This document shows positions 8,517 through 17,680 of a stretch of 64,000 nt of DNA, in pieces. Below the pieces are notes generated by a model, which did no database searches, was not told where the DNA came from, and was given only the letters and a program-made list of their open reading frames with translations. The first letter of the stretch is position 1; each line of letters opens with the position of its first letter. Origin of the DNA: Corynebacterium sp. SCR221107. Its GTDB lineage: Bacteria > Actinomycetota > Actinomycetes > Mycobacteriales > Mycobacteriaceae. The position numbers and the translations under genes were made by a program. The DNA is taken from positions 992,001 to 1,056,000 of the forward strand of contig NZ_CP115670.1 in assembly GCF_027886475.1 (NCBI RefSeq). The letters run 5' to 3'.

Positions 8517-8656
8517 GGATAGGGCTGTCTCTGATAAATCTGTTATGCGGCGCTCGCAATCCTTCTTATCATCCGAATCACCACCGCAATCGCGGTGTCT
8601 TGCCTCTTTGAAATACGCGGAGGCAATTTCGTTCGATTAGAAAGGATGGCTCTGAT

Positions 8657-9046
8657 ATGAGCGATACCGGGGTTGGTTTTCGTATTACTGACGGTGAAGG
8701 AAACGGTGCTTATTTCCAGCGAATCGTCAACGGTGCACTCATCGAGGCCCTGATGCCCTGCATCGAAGACATGATCGATAGGGATATTGCGTTCGACGTA
8801 ATTGTTCAACGTCTCGCGATGGAATTGAGTCGAGACACCGGCGACATGCGTGGTCTGGTCAAGGGGCTGGTTATTCTGGCGCAAATGCCAAGAACTCGCC
8901 TCGCAGCAGTTAGGCATTTGCACCTTGATGAAAGTCGCATCAAAATGCTGGGAAACCAGTTGTGGCACCTCAACGGTGAGAAAGAGTTGTCTGTCGTGGA
9001 TGAACACTTCGTCAAACATGTAACGCCGCAAACGCAGAACGAAGAA
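8657..9046 (+). pseudogene. HNH endonuclease gene, 5' part, split by IS21 element
   Basis: The 5' piece of a DUF222/13E12-type HNH endonuclease gene. The reading frame starts at ATG 8657, with GAAAGGATGG upstream (about 8639-8648), and runs without stops for 130 codons to the IS insertion after codon GAA (9044-9046). Removing the IS and one copy of the 5-base target duplication joins it in frame to 11696-12412, giving a continuous 368-aa protein. The fragment would be read on into the IS for 31 nonsense codons (stop at 9137-9139). It has helical content and no catalytic motif by itself. Inactive as it stands. Confidence 0.8.
9042..9046. repeat. Left target-site duplication AAGAA
   Basis: AAGAA directly abuts the left IS end and is repeated at 11691-11695 directly after the right end. 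A 5-base duplication fits the IS21 family (4-8 bases). Confidence 0.85.
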
Positions 9047-9201
9047 TGTCGATTCGGGGTAGTTGGTACCGCGAGTCCGCGTAGTTGGTACCGGTGTTCC
9101 ACGTATCTGGTACTGCAAGGGGTTTTCTTTCATAGTTGATGCTGGCGACACCGCAATCCGGTGGTGTCGCGTCAACTTTTACTTGGAAGGAGCCGGTCCT
9201 T

Positions 9202-10809
9202 GTGGCTAACTTCAAACAGATCATCGCGATGTGCCTTGATGGTGCTAGCTACGCGCAGATCACACACGCATTGGGATGTTCACGACGAGAAGTATCCCGC
9301 GCAAAGAAAGTCATCAACGATGAGGTACTAACTCCAGAGCGTTTCCGTCAGCTCCCACCGGGATGGTTTGATGATCGATTCAGTGATGGCCGGAGTAAGC
9401 GGACGATGTCCTACGACCAGCCTGATTTTCATGCTCTTGCACGCAAGCTGAAAAGTACGAAGCACGTGACCAGGCACAAGCTGTGGATGGACTACTTGTC
9501 GCAGCCTTGTCCGACGGATAAGGCAAAGTACCAGTACTCCCAGTTTTGCAGTGGGCTCAATGAATTTCTGCGTGCTAATGATCTTGTCGAAGTCGTCACC
9601 CATGAGCCCGGGCAAGAGCTTTATGTCGACTGGGCCGGTGACAAAGTGCCAGTGGTGGATCAGGCCAGTGGTGATACCGCATTCAAGGCGTCATTGTTTG
9701 TCGCGGTCAGCCCGTACTCAGGACTGATGTACGTTACTGCTGCTGTGAATGAGAAGATGCTGGCTTGGATTGAGTGCCATGTTAAGGCGTTGAACTATCT
9801 TGGCAAATTACCGGCGGTCATCGTGCCGGATAATGCTTCTACGGCGACTTATCGGCCGAAAAAGACCTCTACATATCGGATGGTCACTGACCGCTACGCA
9901 GCGTTTGCTGACTATTACGGGGTCACGATCGTGCCGACTCGGCCCGGCAGGCCACGCGACAAAGCGGCAGTAGAACGTGCCGTGAAAATCGCCTACACCA
10001 AAATCCTGGGTTACTTCAGCGACGAGGTCTTCTATAGCCTTGATGAGCTTAATGAGGCGATCGCTGATCGGCTTGCCGATATCAACAGCGCAATGACGCG
10101 GCCTGATGGCTCAACACGGCGCATGCGCTTTGATAAAGAAGAGGCACCAGTGATGCGCGATCTTCCGCCGACGCCGTTTACGGAAGTGTCTTATAAGCGG
10201 CTTAAAGTCGATCGTAATTGGCACATCACCTGTGACTATCAGTACTACTCTGTGCCATTTCAGCTGGTAGGAGAATCGGTAACAGTCAGGCTCACCCCGC
10301 AACTGGTGAGCATCTTCAGCGGGGAGCAGCTTGTTGCTGAACACACGCGCCTTCACGGATTTAAATACCGGTATTCCACAAACCCTCAGCATGCACCGCG
10401 TGGCGATGATGAAGGCCACAAGGCGCTTACCCGTGATGAGCTTTTGGCCTGGGCCTCGTCGTTTGGGGCAGCAACGCACGCAGTCATAGCGATGATCCTC
10501 GACCGCAATAGTGCCGCCGTACCCCGCGGACTCATCCAGGCACGCAACGTGCTGGCCAACCTGGGCAAAAAGCACAACAAAGCCACCCTGGAACCTGCAT
10601 GCCAGCAGGTCTTAGACAAGAAACTGGCCCCCACGATGGCAGTGATCAAACGCATCCAGACTGACATTGCCCACGTCCAACAACATCCCGGGTCACCAGG
10701 GCTAAAAACACAGCCTGTGGCCAAGCGCCAACCACGCCCAAGTACCCCGCTTACCGGCGAGGTGGCCGATGCCGTCTTTATCCGGCCTGCTGATCACTAC
10801 GAAAACTAG
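9202..10809 (+). CDS. istA: IS21-family transposase IstA
   Basis: 535 aa from the GTG at 9202, preceded by AAGGAG (9187-9192). The in-frame ATG at 9136 would lie within the terminal repeats. N-terminal helix-turn-helix at about 8-35 (MCLDGASYAQITHALGCSRR), then the DDE integrase core: D in LYVDWAGDKV (about 140), D in IVPDNAS (about 210) and E in DKAAVERAVKI (about 258). The C-terminal domain has the usual basic DNA-binding tail. IstA cuts and joins the element ends; it needs the ATPase IstB. No frameshift or stop is seen. Confidence 0.93.
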   Translation: MANFKQIIAMCLDGASYAQITHALGCSRREVSRAKKVINDEVLTPERFRQLPPGWFDDRFSDGRSKRTMSYDQPDFHALARKLKSTKHVTRHKLWMDYLSQPCPTDKAKYQYSQFCSGLNEFLRANDLVEVVTHEPGQELYVDWAGDKVPVVDQASGDTAFKASLFVAVSPYSGLMYVTAAVNEKMLAWIECHVKALNYLGKLPAVIVPDNASTATYRPKKTSTYRMVTDRYAAFADYYGVTIVPTRPGRPRDKAAVERAVKIAYTKILGYFSDEVFYSLDELNEAIADRLADINSAMTRPDGSTRRMRFDKEEAPVMRDLPPTPFTEVSYKRLKVDRNWHITCDYQYYSVPFQLVGESVTVRLTPQLVSIFSGEQLVAEHTRLHGFKYRYSTNPQHAPRGDDEGHKALTRDELLAWASSFGAATHAVIAMILDRNSAAVPRGLIQARNVLANLGKKHNKATLEPACQQVLDKKLAPTMAVIKRIQTDIAHVQQHPGSPGLKTQPVAKRQPRPSTPLTGEVADAVFIRPADHYEN

Positions 10810-10825
10810 AAGGAGTGTAAAAATC

Positions 10826-11584
10826 ATGAGCAGCATCGATGACGAGATTGTGCGGGCGAAAATGCGCAAGCTTCGCGTATCAACCTTCGCTGACATCTTC
10901 TACGAGGTTGTCAACGACGAGGCCTATGCGGATGCGCTACCAGAAGATATCTTCCTCGCCGCAGTCGAAGAAGCCTACACACAACGCCAACAGCGCAACA
11001 TTGCCAAGGCTATCACCCAGGCTAAATTCCGATACCCGGATGCGAGCCTTGCTGAAGTCACCCGGGCAGAACAACGCGGCATCAACATGCGCCAGCTGAA
11101 ACGGATCGCAGCGACCAACTGGCGGGAAAACCCGACCAACATTCACATCCTCGCACCGACGGGAACAGGCAAGACATACATTGCCTGCGCCATCGGCATC
11201 GCCGCATGCAAGGCTGGATATTCCGTGGCGTATTACCGGCTGGATCAACTTGTAGATATGCTCGCGGTCTTCTCACCGACTGACCAAAACTACCTCGATA
11301 AGATGCGGAAACTGATCAACGTCGATGTCCTTATCATCGACGATTTTATGACCATGAGCATCAACCAGCGCGGGCAAGAAGACCTAACCAAGATCATATT
11401 CGACCGCGACGGTCGGCTCCCGACACTTATCTCCTCCCAATCGGCCGCCGCCTACTGGGTTGAAACACTGCCAGACAGAGTCGGAGCCGATTCACTCGTT
11501 AGCCGCCTCAACAACGGCCACCGAATCCGTATCGGAGACTTCGACATGCGCAAGGCCACCGCCCCAATAGAACCGGACGAATAA
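10826..11584 (+). CDS. istB: IS21-family helper ATPase IstB
   Basis: 252 aa from the ATG at 10826, with AAGGAG 9 bases upstream; it begins 16 bases after istA ends. AAA+ ATPase: Walker [14 protein letters not shown] at about 111-123, Walker [10 protein letters not shown] at about 166-174, sensor segment LPTLISSQ at about 196. IstB is the target-choosing AAA+ partner that IstA needs for transposition. Length and motifs are complete, so the element has all it needs to move. Confidence 0.93.
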   Translation: MSSIDDEIVRAKMRKLRVSTFADIFYEVVNDEAYADALPEDIFLAAVEEAYTQRQQRNIAKAITQAKFRYPDASLAEVTRAEQRGINMRQLKRIAATNWRENPTNIHILAPTGTGKTYIACAIGIAACKAGYSVAYYRLDQLVDMLAVFSPTDQNYLDKMRKLINVDVLIIDDFMTMSINQRGQEDLTKIIFDRDGRLPTLISSQSAAAYWVETLPDRVGADSLVSRLNNGHRIRIGDFDMRKATAPIEPDE

Positions 11585-11690
11585 AGCAAACAACCAGGCC
11601 GACTCGGTCGGCCCGGCCCCGGTACCAACTACCCGGAACCCGGCAGTACCGGGTCTCCGGAACACCGGTACCAAAAACCCGCATCTGACA

Positions 11691-11695
11691 AAGAA
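11691..11695. repeat. Right target-site duplication AAGAA
   Basis: The second copy of the 5-base target duplication, immediately after the IS21 right end; see the copy at 9042-9046. Confidence 0.85.
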
Positions 11696-12412
11696 CTGGT
11701 CCTCTCACGTACGTTGAGCACACGGTGCAAGGAGATTTTGGATAACATTGGTGCCCAGCGAGAGGCTGCATCTCATTCGAAGAATCGAAATCGAGCAACC
11801 ATTACCCAAAAGGGCGAGCATGTCGAATTCGTCATCACCTTAGATCTGGCACGGGGACGACAATTAGAAGCCCAACTCGAGAAAGTACGGGAACAGCTTG
11901 CGTGCGATTTGCCAGAGGCTTTCGCCGTTTGCTTGAGGCTAGACAAGGCCCCAGAAGTGATACTCCATGCCGTAGCGAGCATGGACGGTGGGATCTATTT
12001 GGATAATGGCATGCGCCTGAGCCGAGAGGATTTCGCGGACGTGGATCTGGTCAAGACGGCGATTCTCAATCCTCATCGAGAAGTGGAAGCGACAGAGGTG
12101 CCGGAGGATATGGCAACTTTAGTTCGCGGGCGAGATGGTAGTTGCCGCGCCCCCTATTGCGAAAAGCCTGCTCATCTCTGTCAGGTAGAACATGTCATCG
12201 CGCCAGGAAATGGCGGGCGCACAAATCCTGCAAATCTTCACGCCGTATGTCTTCAGCATTCCCAGGCGAAGTCACGAGGAAAAATCTCGGTGGTTCAACA
12301 TCCGAATGGACTTAATGTATGGACACTCGAGGATGAATCTACGATCAATACCCTTCCGCACGGAGCGCTCTCCTCGCAAGTCATTTCCGGAGATATTCAA
12401 CCTGCAGCATGA
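11696..12412 (+). pseudogene. HNH endonuclease gene, 3' part, split by IS21 element
   Basis: The 3' part of the interrupted gene: 238 codons in the same frame as 8657-9046 once the IS and one target repeat are removed. It holds the HNH domain: RDGSCRAPYCEKPAHLCQ (C-x4-C), VEHVIAPGNGGRTNPAN and LHAVCLQHSQAKS. These give the H, N and H metal/catalytic positions of the 13E12/DUF222-associated HNH nucleases common in actinobacteria. A TTG at 11714 could restart translation and yield a truncated nuclease-domain protein, but no ribosome site is evident. The family's biological role is not known. Confidence 0.8.
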
Positions 12413-12559
12413 TGTGCCAGCGTGTGGCCGGTTTTATCTGCAGACCTTGGTGGAAAGGTTGGTATGCATGAGGCCAGCACCACGGTGTCGGCCCCATGCT
12501 GCGTGTATGTGAATAATCGAAACGCCGCGCGCGTTGTCTGACAATCCAGGAAGCTGAAC

Positions 12560-14167
12560 TTATTTCCAACTCGGGAACCACATGAGCGATTCATAGTACG
12601 AATCGGTGATCTGCATCCCATAGAGGATAGGGGCGAAATAGAGGAACATCGCAATTACGAAAGCGAGATAGGTTATCACCCATGCTTGCCCACTGGATAC
12701 TCCAGGTGCAAACTTCTGTAGCCTCTCAATTGCGAGAATTCTCCCTGACTTCCACAGTGTGCCAAGGATCAAGGAAAGCATGACTATCATCATTGGTGCG
12801 AGTGCGGTGGCGTAGAAGAAATACATCTGGCGGTCGTAAGCTGCAAGCCACGGTAGGAAACCAGCTAGGAACGCAACGAACGGAACGAGGTAATTGCTTT
12901 CGCGTCGTATCACCAGAGCCCAGGTCGCCCACAAGAGAACTGGCACGGTTAGCCACCAAATGGCGGGGGTTCCAAACAAATAGATCATGCGACGGCACGT
13001 TGTATCCCCACAGTTGATGTCAGTGCTCGAATAGTAGAGAATGGGGCGTGCCGAGACAAGCCATGCCCATGGTTTAGAGTCCCAGGGGTGTGAATGTCCA
13101 CTCGAAGTTGTGAGTGACTCATGGAACTTTAGGACAGACTGGTGATAATAGAGCCAATTCGCGAGGGTGTCTGGCAATGAACGTAGTACGGAGTCTGCAG
13201 GGATGCTGCCGTCCTCGGCGGCATGCCGATAGGCAGCTGTTTCGTTTGCAAACCACGCGCGCCATGACCACGCGTACAACGCAACTGGGAGGATTACCAA
13301 GGACGCAAAGGCGGGGAAAGAATCTCTTATGAGAGCACCTACCAAGGGGCGTTCGATTCCGAACTTTCGGCGCCTGAAAGCATCCATGGCAACTGCAAGC
13401 ACACCAAAAAACGCCATGTAATAAAGGCCAGACCACTTGACGGAAAGCGCGAGACCCAGAAAAACGCCGCACGCAAAGCGCCACCAGCGAAAACCTGCCC
13501 GTGGACCCCATTTCTCAGAATCTTCGTGGCGCAGCCACCACTGCCAGAACCGCCGATCCATCTGCTGATTGTCGAGTACTAAAGCCCACGCGGCGGCAAC
13601 GATAAACAGCACTTGGAAGATATCAAGCATGCCAAACCGCGAGCTGACCAGAAGCACTCCGTCGCAGGTGGCCAGAATGCCCGCGAAGAGAGCAACGTAG
13701 GGAGAGTGGCTAAGTCTTCGGGCAAGATCCATGGTCAGCAAGACTACTGCTACCCCGAAGAGTGCAGCCATCACCCGCCAGCCTAGTGGTGTGTATCCAA
13801 AGATCTGTTCCCCGAGTGCCTCAATTTGCTTGGCGAGAGGAGGGTGGACAACGAGCCCGTACCCTGGATTCGACTCGATTCCGCCGAGAACTGGATTAAA
13901 CCACGAACGAACCATGTCCCAAGCTTGTGGAACGTAATGCTTCTCATCGAACACTGGCGTCCCACTTGCGGTGGCAGTTGTCAGACCAATGAAGCGAGTG
14001 GAAAAGGCTAATACTGCGACAACTACTGTGAAAATCGTGTCCCGCCGCGTCCAAACATAGAGCTGGGACGAAGTAGGGATGCGGGGTTCGCGTGTGCGTG
14101 CAAACCGACCGGCAGGAGCCATGCGGGCCGCAGTAGTGGTGTCGTTAGGGACAGTGGTGGTGCTCAC
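12560..14167 (-). CDS. pmt: Protein O-mannosyltransferase Pmt
   Basis: 535 aa from the GTG at 14167. The frame is open back to 14308, but that would run into the start of divergent rsmI and add a non-hydrophobic tail. GT39 membrane glycosyltransferase moving mannose from polyprenyl-phosphate-mannose to Ser/Thr of secreted proteins. Seen: the first-loop catalytic acidic pair in VFDEKHYVPQAWDM (about 72-85), VVHPPLAKQIEALGEQ and about ten hydrophobic helices. The C-terminal EWFPSWK-like end matches actinobacterial Pmt. Divergent Pmt/RsmI order is conserved in corynebacteria and mycobacteria. Confidence 0.93.
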   Translation of the reverse strand: MSTTTVPNDTTTAARMAPAGRFARTREPRIPTSSQLYVWTRRDTIFTVVVAVLAFSTRFIGLTTATASGTPVFDEKHYVPQAWDMVRSWFNPVLGGIESNPGYGLVVHPPLAKQIEALGEQIFGYTPLGWRVMAALFGVAVVLLTMDLARRLSHSPYVALFAGILATCDGVLLVSSRFGMLDIFQVLFIVAAAWALVLDNQQMDRRFWQWWLRHEDSEKWGPRAGFRWWRFACGVFLGLALSVKWSGLYYMAFFGVLAVAMDAFRRRKFGIERPLVGALIRDSFPAFASLVILPVALYAWSWRAWFANETAAYRHAAEDGSIPADSVLRSLPDTLANWLYYHQSVLKFHESLTTSSGHSHPWDSKPWAWLVSARPILYYSSTDINCGDTTCRRMIYLFGTPAIWWLTVPVLLWATWALVIRRESNYLVPFVAFLAGFLPWLAAYDRQMYFFYATALAPMMIVMLSLILGTLWKSGRILAIERLQKFAPGVSSGQAWVITYLAFVIAMFLYFAPILYGMQITDSYYESLMWFPSWK

Positions 14168-14281
14168 TTGCAACAGTCTAGAGGACGCTTCCGCTTGCTC
14201 GGAATTATATACCCTAGGTTTCGAGTCAGCTATGACGCTGCGGTAGGTAGTGGAAAGGTAGTCGTGTGGAAGACTTAAGGT

Positions 14282-15145
14282 ATGACTTTGGATTTGGCAG
14301 GTAATCAACTTCCACCTTTGCCACGCGGCATTATTCTAGCGGCCACCCCGCTGGGAAACGTCGCCGATGCGTCGCCGCGGCTAGCACAGGCGCTTGCAGA
14401 GGCGGACTTCGTTGCCTCTGAAGATACGCGGCGCACGAGAGCATTGGCGCAGGCATTGGGGGTCGAAATCCGCGGTCAGGTGCTGAGCAATTTTGACCAC
14501 AATGAACAAGGGCGCGCCGTGCAACTAATTGAATACGCGCGCACTGGCACCGTTGTTGTAGTAACCGATGCGGGCATGCCGATAGTGTCGGATCCAGGTT
14601 TCCCTTTGGTCGAAGCGGCGCATGAAGCCGGAGTGTCGCTCACATGTTTTCCAGGACCTTCAGCCGTTCCGGTGGCGGTGGCACTGTCTGGGTTGCATGT
14701 CGGCAAGTTTGCCTTCGATGGATTTGCTCCGCGCAAGGCTGGACAAAGGCGGCAATGGCTGGAGACGCTGAGAAACGAAACCCGTGCCGTTTGCTTTTTT
14801 GAATCTCCGCACCGGATTGCCGAAACGCTTGCCGACGCCGCCGAGGTTTTAGGAGGCAACCGTCGCGCCGCCGTCGCGCGTGAGCTTACAAAGACCTATG
14901 AGGAGGTACGCCGTGGAACTCTTGAGGAGCTTGCCGCTTGGGTGCGTGAAGGCATTCGAGGTGAAATTTCCGTCGTTATCGAGGGCGTTACGAAGAAAGA
15001 GGTTGCCGATGTGCGAGAACTCATTGACGAGGTCGAGGCTCTCGTTTCGGGCGGAATGCGATTGAAAGAGGCTTGCGCGAAGATGGCCGAAGACTATGGA
15101 GTGAGCAAGAAAGTACTGTATGACGCCGTGCTCAAGGCACGCTGA
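14282..15145 (+). CDS. rsmI: 16S rRNA (cytidine-2'-O)-methyltransferase RsmI
   Basis: 287 aa. RsmI methylates C1402 of 16S rRNA in the small-subunit decoding centre using SAM. Seen: the tetrapyrrole-methylase fold motifs LAATPLGNVADASPR (about 19-33), SEDTRRTRAL (about 46-55), VVTDAGMPIVSDPG (about 96-109), FPGPSAVPVA (about 123-132), FESPHRI (about 165-171) and ARELTKTYEEV (about 199-209). Length is normal. ATG start; the 114-base gap to pmt holds the divergent promoters, with an AT-rich TATATA at about 14206. The next gene, metG, starts 14 bases after the stop, so they probably form an operon. Confidence 0.95.
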   Translation: MTLDLAGNQLPPLPRGIILAATPLGNVADASPRLAQALAEADFVASEDTRRTRALAQALGVEIRGQVLSNFDHNEQGRAVQLIEYARTGTVVVVTDAGMPIVSDPGFPLVEAAHEAGVSLTCFPGPSAVPVAVALSGLHVGKFAFDGFAPRKAGQRRQWLETLRNETRAVCFFESPHRIAETLADAAEVLGGNRRAAVARELTKTYEEVRRGTLEELAAWVREGIRGEISVVIEGVTKKEVADVRELIDEVEALVSGGMRLKEACAKMAEDYGVSKKVLYDAVLKAR

Positions 15146-15159
15146 TAGAGTAGTAAACC

Positions 15160-16989
15160 ATGAATAATGTGCTCGTTTCAGTAGCTTGGCCATATGCAAA
15201 CGGTCCCCGACACATCGGGCACGTGGCTGGCTTTGGTGTTCCTTCCGATGTATTTGCGCGTTATCAGCGCATGATTGGCGCCAACGTACTTATGGTTTCA
15301 GGTACCGATGAACACGGCACCCCACTTTTGGTGCAGGCGGATAAGGAAGGCGTCAGCGTCAAGGAGCTTGCTGATCGCTACAATCGCCAGATTGTTGAAG
15401 ACCTCGCAGGCCTTGGTCTGTCCTATGACCTCTTTACCCGTACAACAACTCGGAACCATTACGCGGTCGTACAGGAGCTGTTCAAAGGGCTGTACGCAAA
15501 CGGGTACATGATCAAACAGACGACGATGGGGGCGATTTCCCCTTCGACCGGTCGTACCCTTCCTGACCGCTATATCGAAGGTACGTGTCCGATTTGTGGG
15601 GCTGCCGATGCACGCGGTGACCAGTGCGATACCTGCGGAAACCAATTGGATCCGGCGGATTTGATCAACCCAGTTTCGAAGATCAACGGTGAGACCCCAA
15701 AGTTCATTGAGACCGAGCACTTCCTGCTGGACCTGCCTGCGCTCGCTGAGGCGTTGGGTACCTGGCTTGAAGGACGCAAGGACTGGCGTCCTAATGTCTT
15801 GAAGTTTTCTTTGAACCTGCTCGAGGATTTGCGTCCACGTGCGATGACCCGAGACATCGACTGGGGAATCCCAATTCCTGTCGAAGGATGGGAAGAAAAT
15901 CCATCGAAGAAGCTTTACGTGTGGTTCGACGCGGTCGTCGGATATCTGTCTGCCTCGATTGAATGGGCCAAGCGTTCGGGTGATCCGGATGCTTGGCGTC
16001 AGTGGTGGAATGATCCTGAGGCAAAGTCCTACTACTTCATGGGTAAGGACAACATCACTTTCCACTCCCAAATATGGCCGGCCGAGTTGCTAGGCTACCA
16101 AGGAAAGGGAGCAAAGGGGGGCAACGTCCATTCTCTTGGCGAGCTTAATCTTCCTACTGAGGTCGTGTCTTCCGAATTCCTGACCATGTCGGGATCGAAG
16201 TTTTCTTCTTCCAAGGGCGTCGTTATCTATGTCAAGGACTTCCTCAAAGAGTTCGGCCCAGACCCCTTGCGTTACTTCATTGCGGTGGCCGGCCCGGAGA
16301 ACAGTGACACGGACTTCACATGGGAAGAATTCGTTCGACGTGTCAATAACGAGTTAGCCAATGGCTGGGGTAACTTGGTCAACCGTGCTGTGAGCATGGC
16401 CTATAAGAACTTTGGTTCTGTTCCAGCTCCAGCAGCGCTAGAACCTGCCGACGAGGCGATTCTTACTCAAGCACAGAACGCATTCGCTGAGGCGGGAGAG
16501 TGTTTGGCACATTCGCACTTCAAGCAGGGCATTTCGATTGTGATGCAACTTGTGGGCGAAGCAAATGCATACATCGCAGACATGGAGCCTTGGAAGCTAG
16601 CCAAGGATGACACCCAGCGCGAGCGCTTGGGAACCGTATTGTGGACTGCCCTGCAGGTGATCTCGGACTGCAACGTCATGCTTACCCCGTTCTTGCCACA
16701 CACGGCACAGCGCGTGCATGAAACGTTGGGACGCACGGGAGTGTGGGCTGCACAACCAGAAATCCGCGAGGTGGTCGATGATGAGCCACTGGACCTGGTC
16801 GGAGTCGGGCTGCCAGAGCTCGGCCAAACTTATCCGATTATCACCGGTGACTACGAGATTCAACAGGCGAAGTGGGAAAGAATCGAAGTCATCCCCGGTA
16901 CCGAACTTGCAAAACCACAACCCTTGATCGCGAAATTGGATCCAGAACTTGGCCAGACTGGCCCTGACTGGGCTCCGGTTCGGGCCTAA
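15160..16989 (+). CDS. metG: Methionyl-tRNA synthetase MetG
   Basis: 609 aa class I aminoacyl-tRNA synthetase. Seen: the HIGH-type motif in [14 protein letters not shown] (about 10-23), a zinc knuckle [18 protein letters not shown] at about 143-160, and the KMSKS-type motif KFSSSKG at about 347-353 (in the form [11 protein letters not shown]). The anticodon-binding helical domain follows (about 390-560). It lacks the C-terminal EMAP/tRNA-binding domain found in some bacteria, as is usual for actinobacteria. Probably transcribed with rsmI. A bidirectional hairpin follows. Confidence 0.97.
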   Translation: MNNVLVSVAWPYANGPRHIGHVAGFGVPSDVFARYQRMIGANVLMVSGTDEHGTPLLVQADKEGVSVKELADRYNRQIVEDLAGLGLSYDLFTRTTTRNHYAVVQELFKGLYANGYMIKQTTMGAISPSTGRTLPDRYIEGTCPICGAADARGDQCDTCGNQLDPADLINPVSKINGETPKFIETEHFLLDLPALAEALGTWLEGRKDWRPNVLKFSLNLLEDLRPRAMTRDIDWGIPIPVEGWEENPSKKLYVWFDAVVGYLSASIEWAKRSGDPDAWRQWWNDPEAKSYYFMGKDNITFHSQIWPAELLGYQGKGAKGGNVHSLGELNLPTEVVSSEFLTMSGSKFSSSKGVVIYVKDFLKEFGPDPLRYFIAVAGPENSDTDFTWEEFVRRVNNELANGWGNLVNRAVSMAYKNFGSVPAPAALEPADEAILTQAQNAFAEAGECLAHSHFKQGISIVMQLVGEANAYIADMEPWKLAKDDTQRERLGTVLWTALQVISDCNVMLTPFLPHTAQRVHETLGRTGVWAAQPEIREVVDDEPLDLVGVGLPELGQTYPIITGDYEIQQAKWERIEVIPGTELAKPQPLIAKLDPELGQTGPDWAPVRA

Positions 16990-17024
16990 CTACCTGTTGG
17001 GGCAAGTCTCCAGATGACGAACTC

Positions 17025-17059
17025 AGCGTGGCATCTTCTTTGTTGGGAGATGCCACGCT
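17025..17059. terminator. Hairpin between convergent metG and GNAT gene
   Basis: Perfect 12-bp arms AGCGTGGCATCT (17025-17036) and AGATGCCACGCT (17048-17059) with an 11-base loop, followed on the plus strand by a T-rich stretch (TTATTTCTTG). It lies 36 bases after metG and about 55 before the end of the minus-strand gene, so it can serve both. Confidence 0.8.
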
Positions 17060-17113
17060 CAGTTATTTCTTGTTCGGCCAATTGCCGCTGCGGGACGGGA
17101 TAACCTTTCAAGA

Positions 17114-17653
17114 CTAAGGATTAACTCCGGTGTCTTCGAGCAACAAATACATAAAATGCAGGTCAAGCCAGCGGCCAAATTTGATTCCGGCCTGTGGTAT
17201 CACGCCTGCGCTTCGGAAACCGAGGCGTGAATGCAGCGTAAGAGAGGCTTCATTAGATCCCTCGATAGCGGCGACTACTACGTGAAGTTTGAGTTCGCGC
17301 GCGCTTTCCACAATCTTTTCAAGCAGCAGCGAGGCGATTCCACGTCGCTGGAAACGCGGGTGAACATAGATCGAGTTTTCAGCAGTGTGAGCAAAGCCTT
17401 GGAAATCGCGAAAAACACTAAGGCTAGCATAGCCTGCGATTTCTCCTCCAACCTCTGCGACGAGAATCGGCAGTCCCGCAGCATCATGGCTTTCGATCCA
17501 CTGCAGGCGATTGGCTTCGTCGACATGATCGTTGTTCCAAATGGCGACAGTGTCATCAACAGCTTGGTTGTATATCTCGACGACTGCAGCCACGTCATCC
17601 TTCGCAATCGGACGAATAGTTGTTTCTGCTCGTGCACGCGGTTCATCTGACAT
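17114..17653 (-). CDS. Phosphinothricin acetyltransferase-like GNAT protein
   Basis: 179 aa from the ATG at 17653; the longer frame to 17755 would overlap divergent tatD. GNAT family of the Pat/Bar/YwnH type: IRPIAKDDVAAVVEIYNQAV (about 13-32), NSIYVHPRFQRRGIASLLLE (about 92-111) with the acetyl-CoA loop RRGIAS, and LHSRLGFRSAGVIPQAGIKFGRWLD (about 139-163). Such enzymes acetylate phosphinothricin, methionine sulfoximine or related amino-acid analogues. The true substrate here is unknown. Divergent from tatD with only 27 bases between starts. Confidence 0.85.
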   Translation of the reverse strand: MSDEPRARAETTIRPIAKDDVAAVVEIYNQAVDDTVAIWNNDHVDEANRLQWIESHDAAGLPILVAEVGGEIAGYASLSVFRDFQGFAHTAENSIYVHPRFQRRGIASLLLEKIVESARELKLHVVVAAIEGSNEASLTLHSRLGFRSAGVIPQAGIKFGRWLDLHFMYLLLEDTGVNP

Positions 17654-17680
17654 AAACAGAGAGTCTAGACTTAGGGAATT

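Larger units (their letters stand above)
9047..11690 (+). mobile_element. IS21-family insertion sequence, complete
   Basis: 2644 bp bounded by imperfect terminal inverted repeats: about 24 bases beginning TGTC at 9047, and the complementary end ...GACA at 11690, with about 17 of 24 matching. It is flanked by the 5-base direct repeat AAGAA. Each end carries several copies of a GTAGTTGGTACC-like motif (9059-9070 and 9081-9092 on the left; complement at 11621-11632 on the right, and a variant near 11668), as expected for the multiple terminal repeats of IS21. It encodes intact istA and istB. All features point to a recent, potentially active insertion. Confidence 0.92.
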
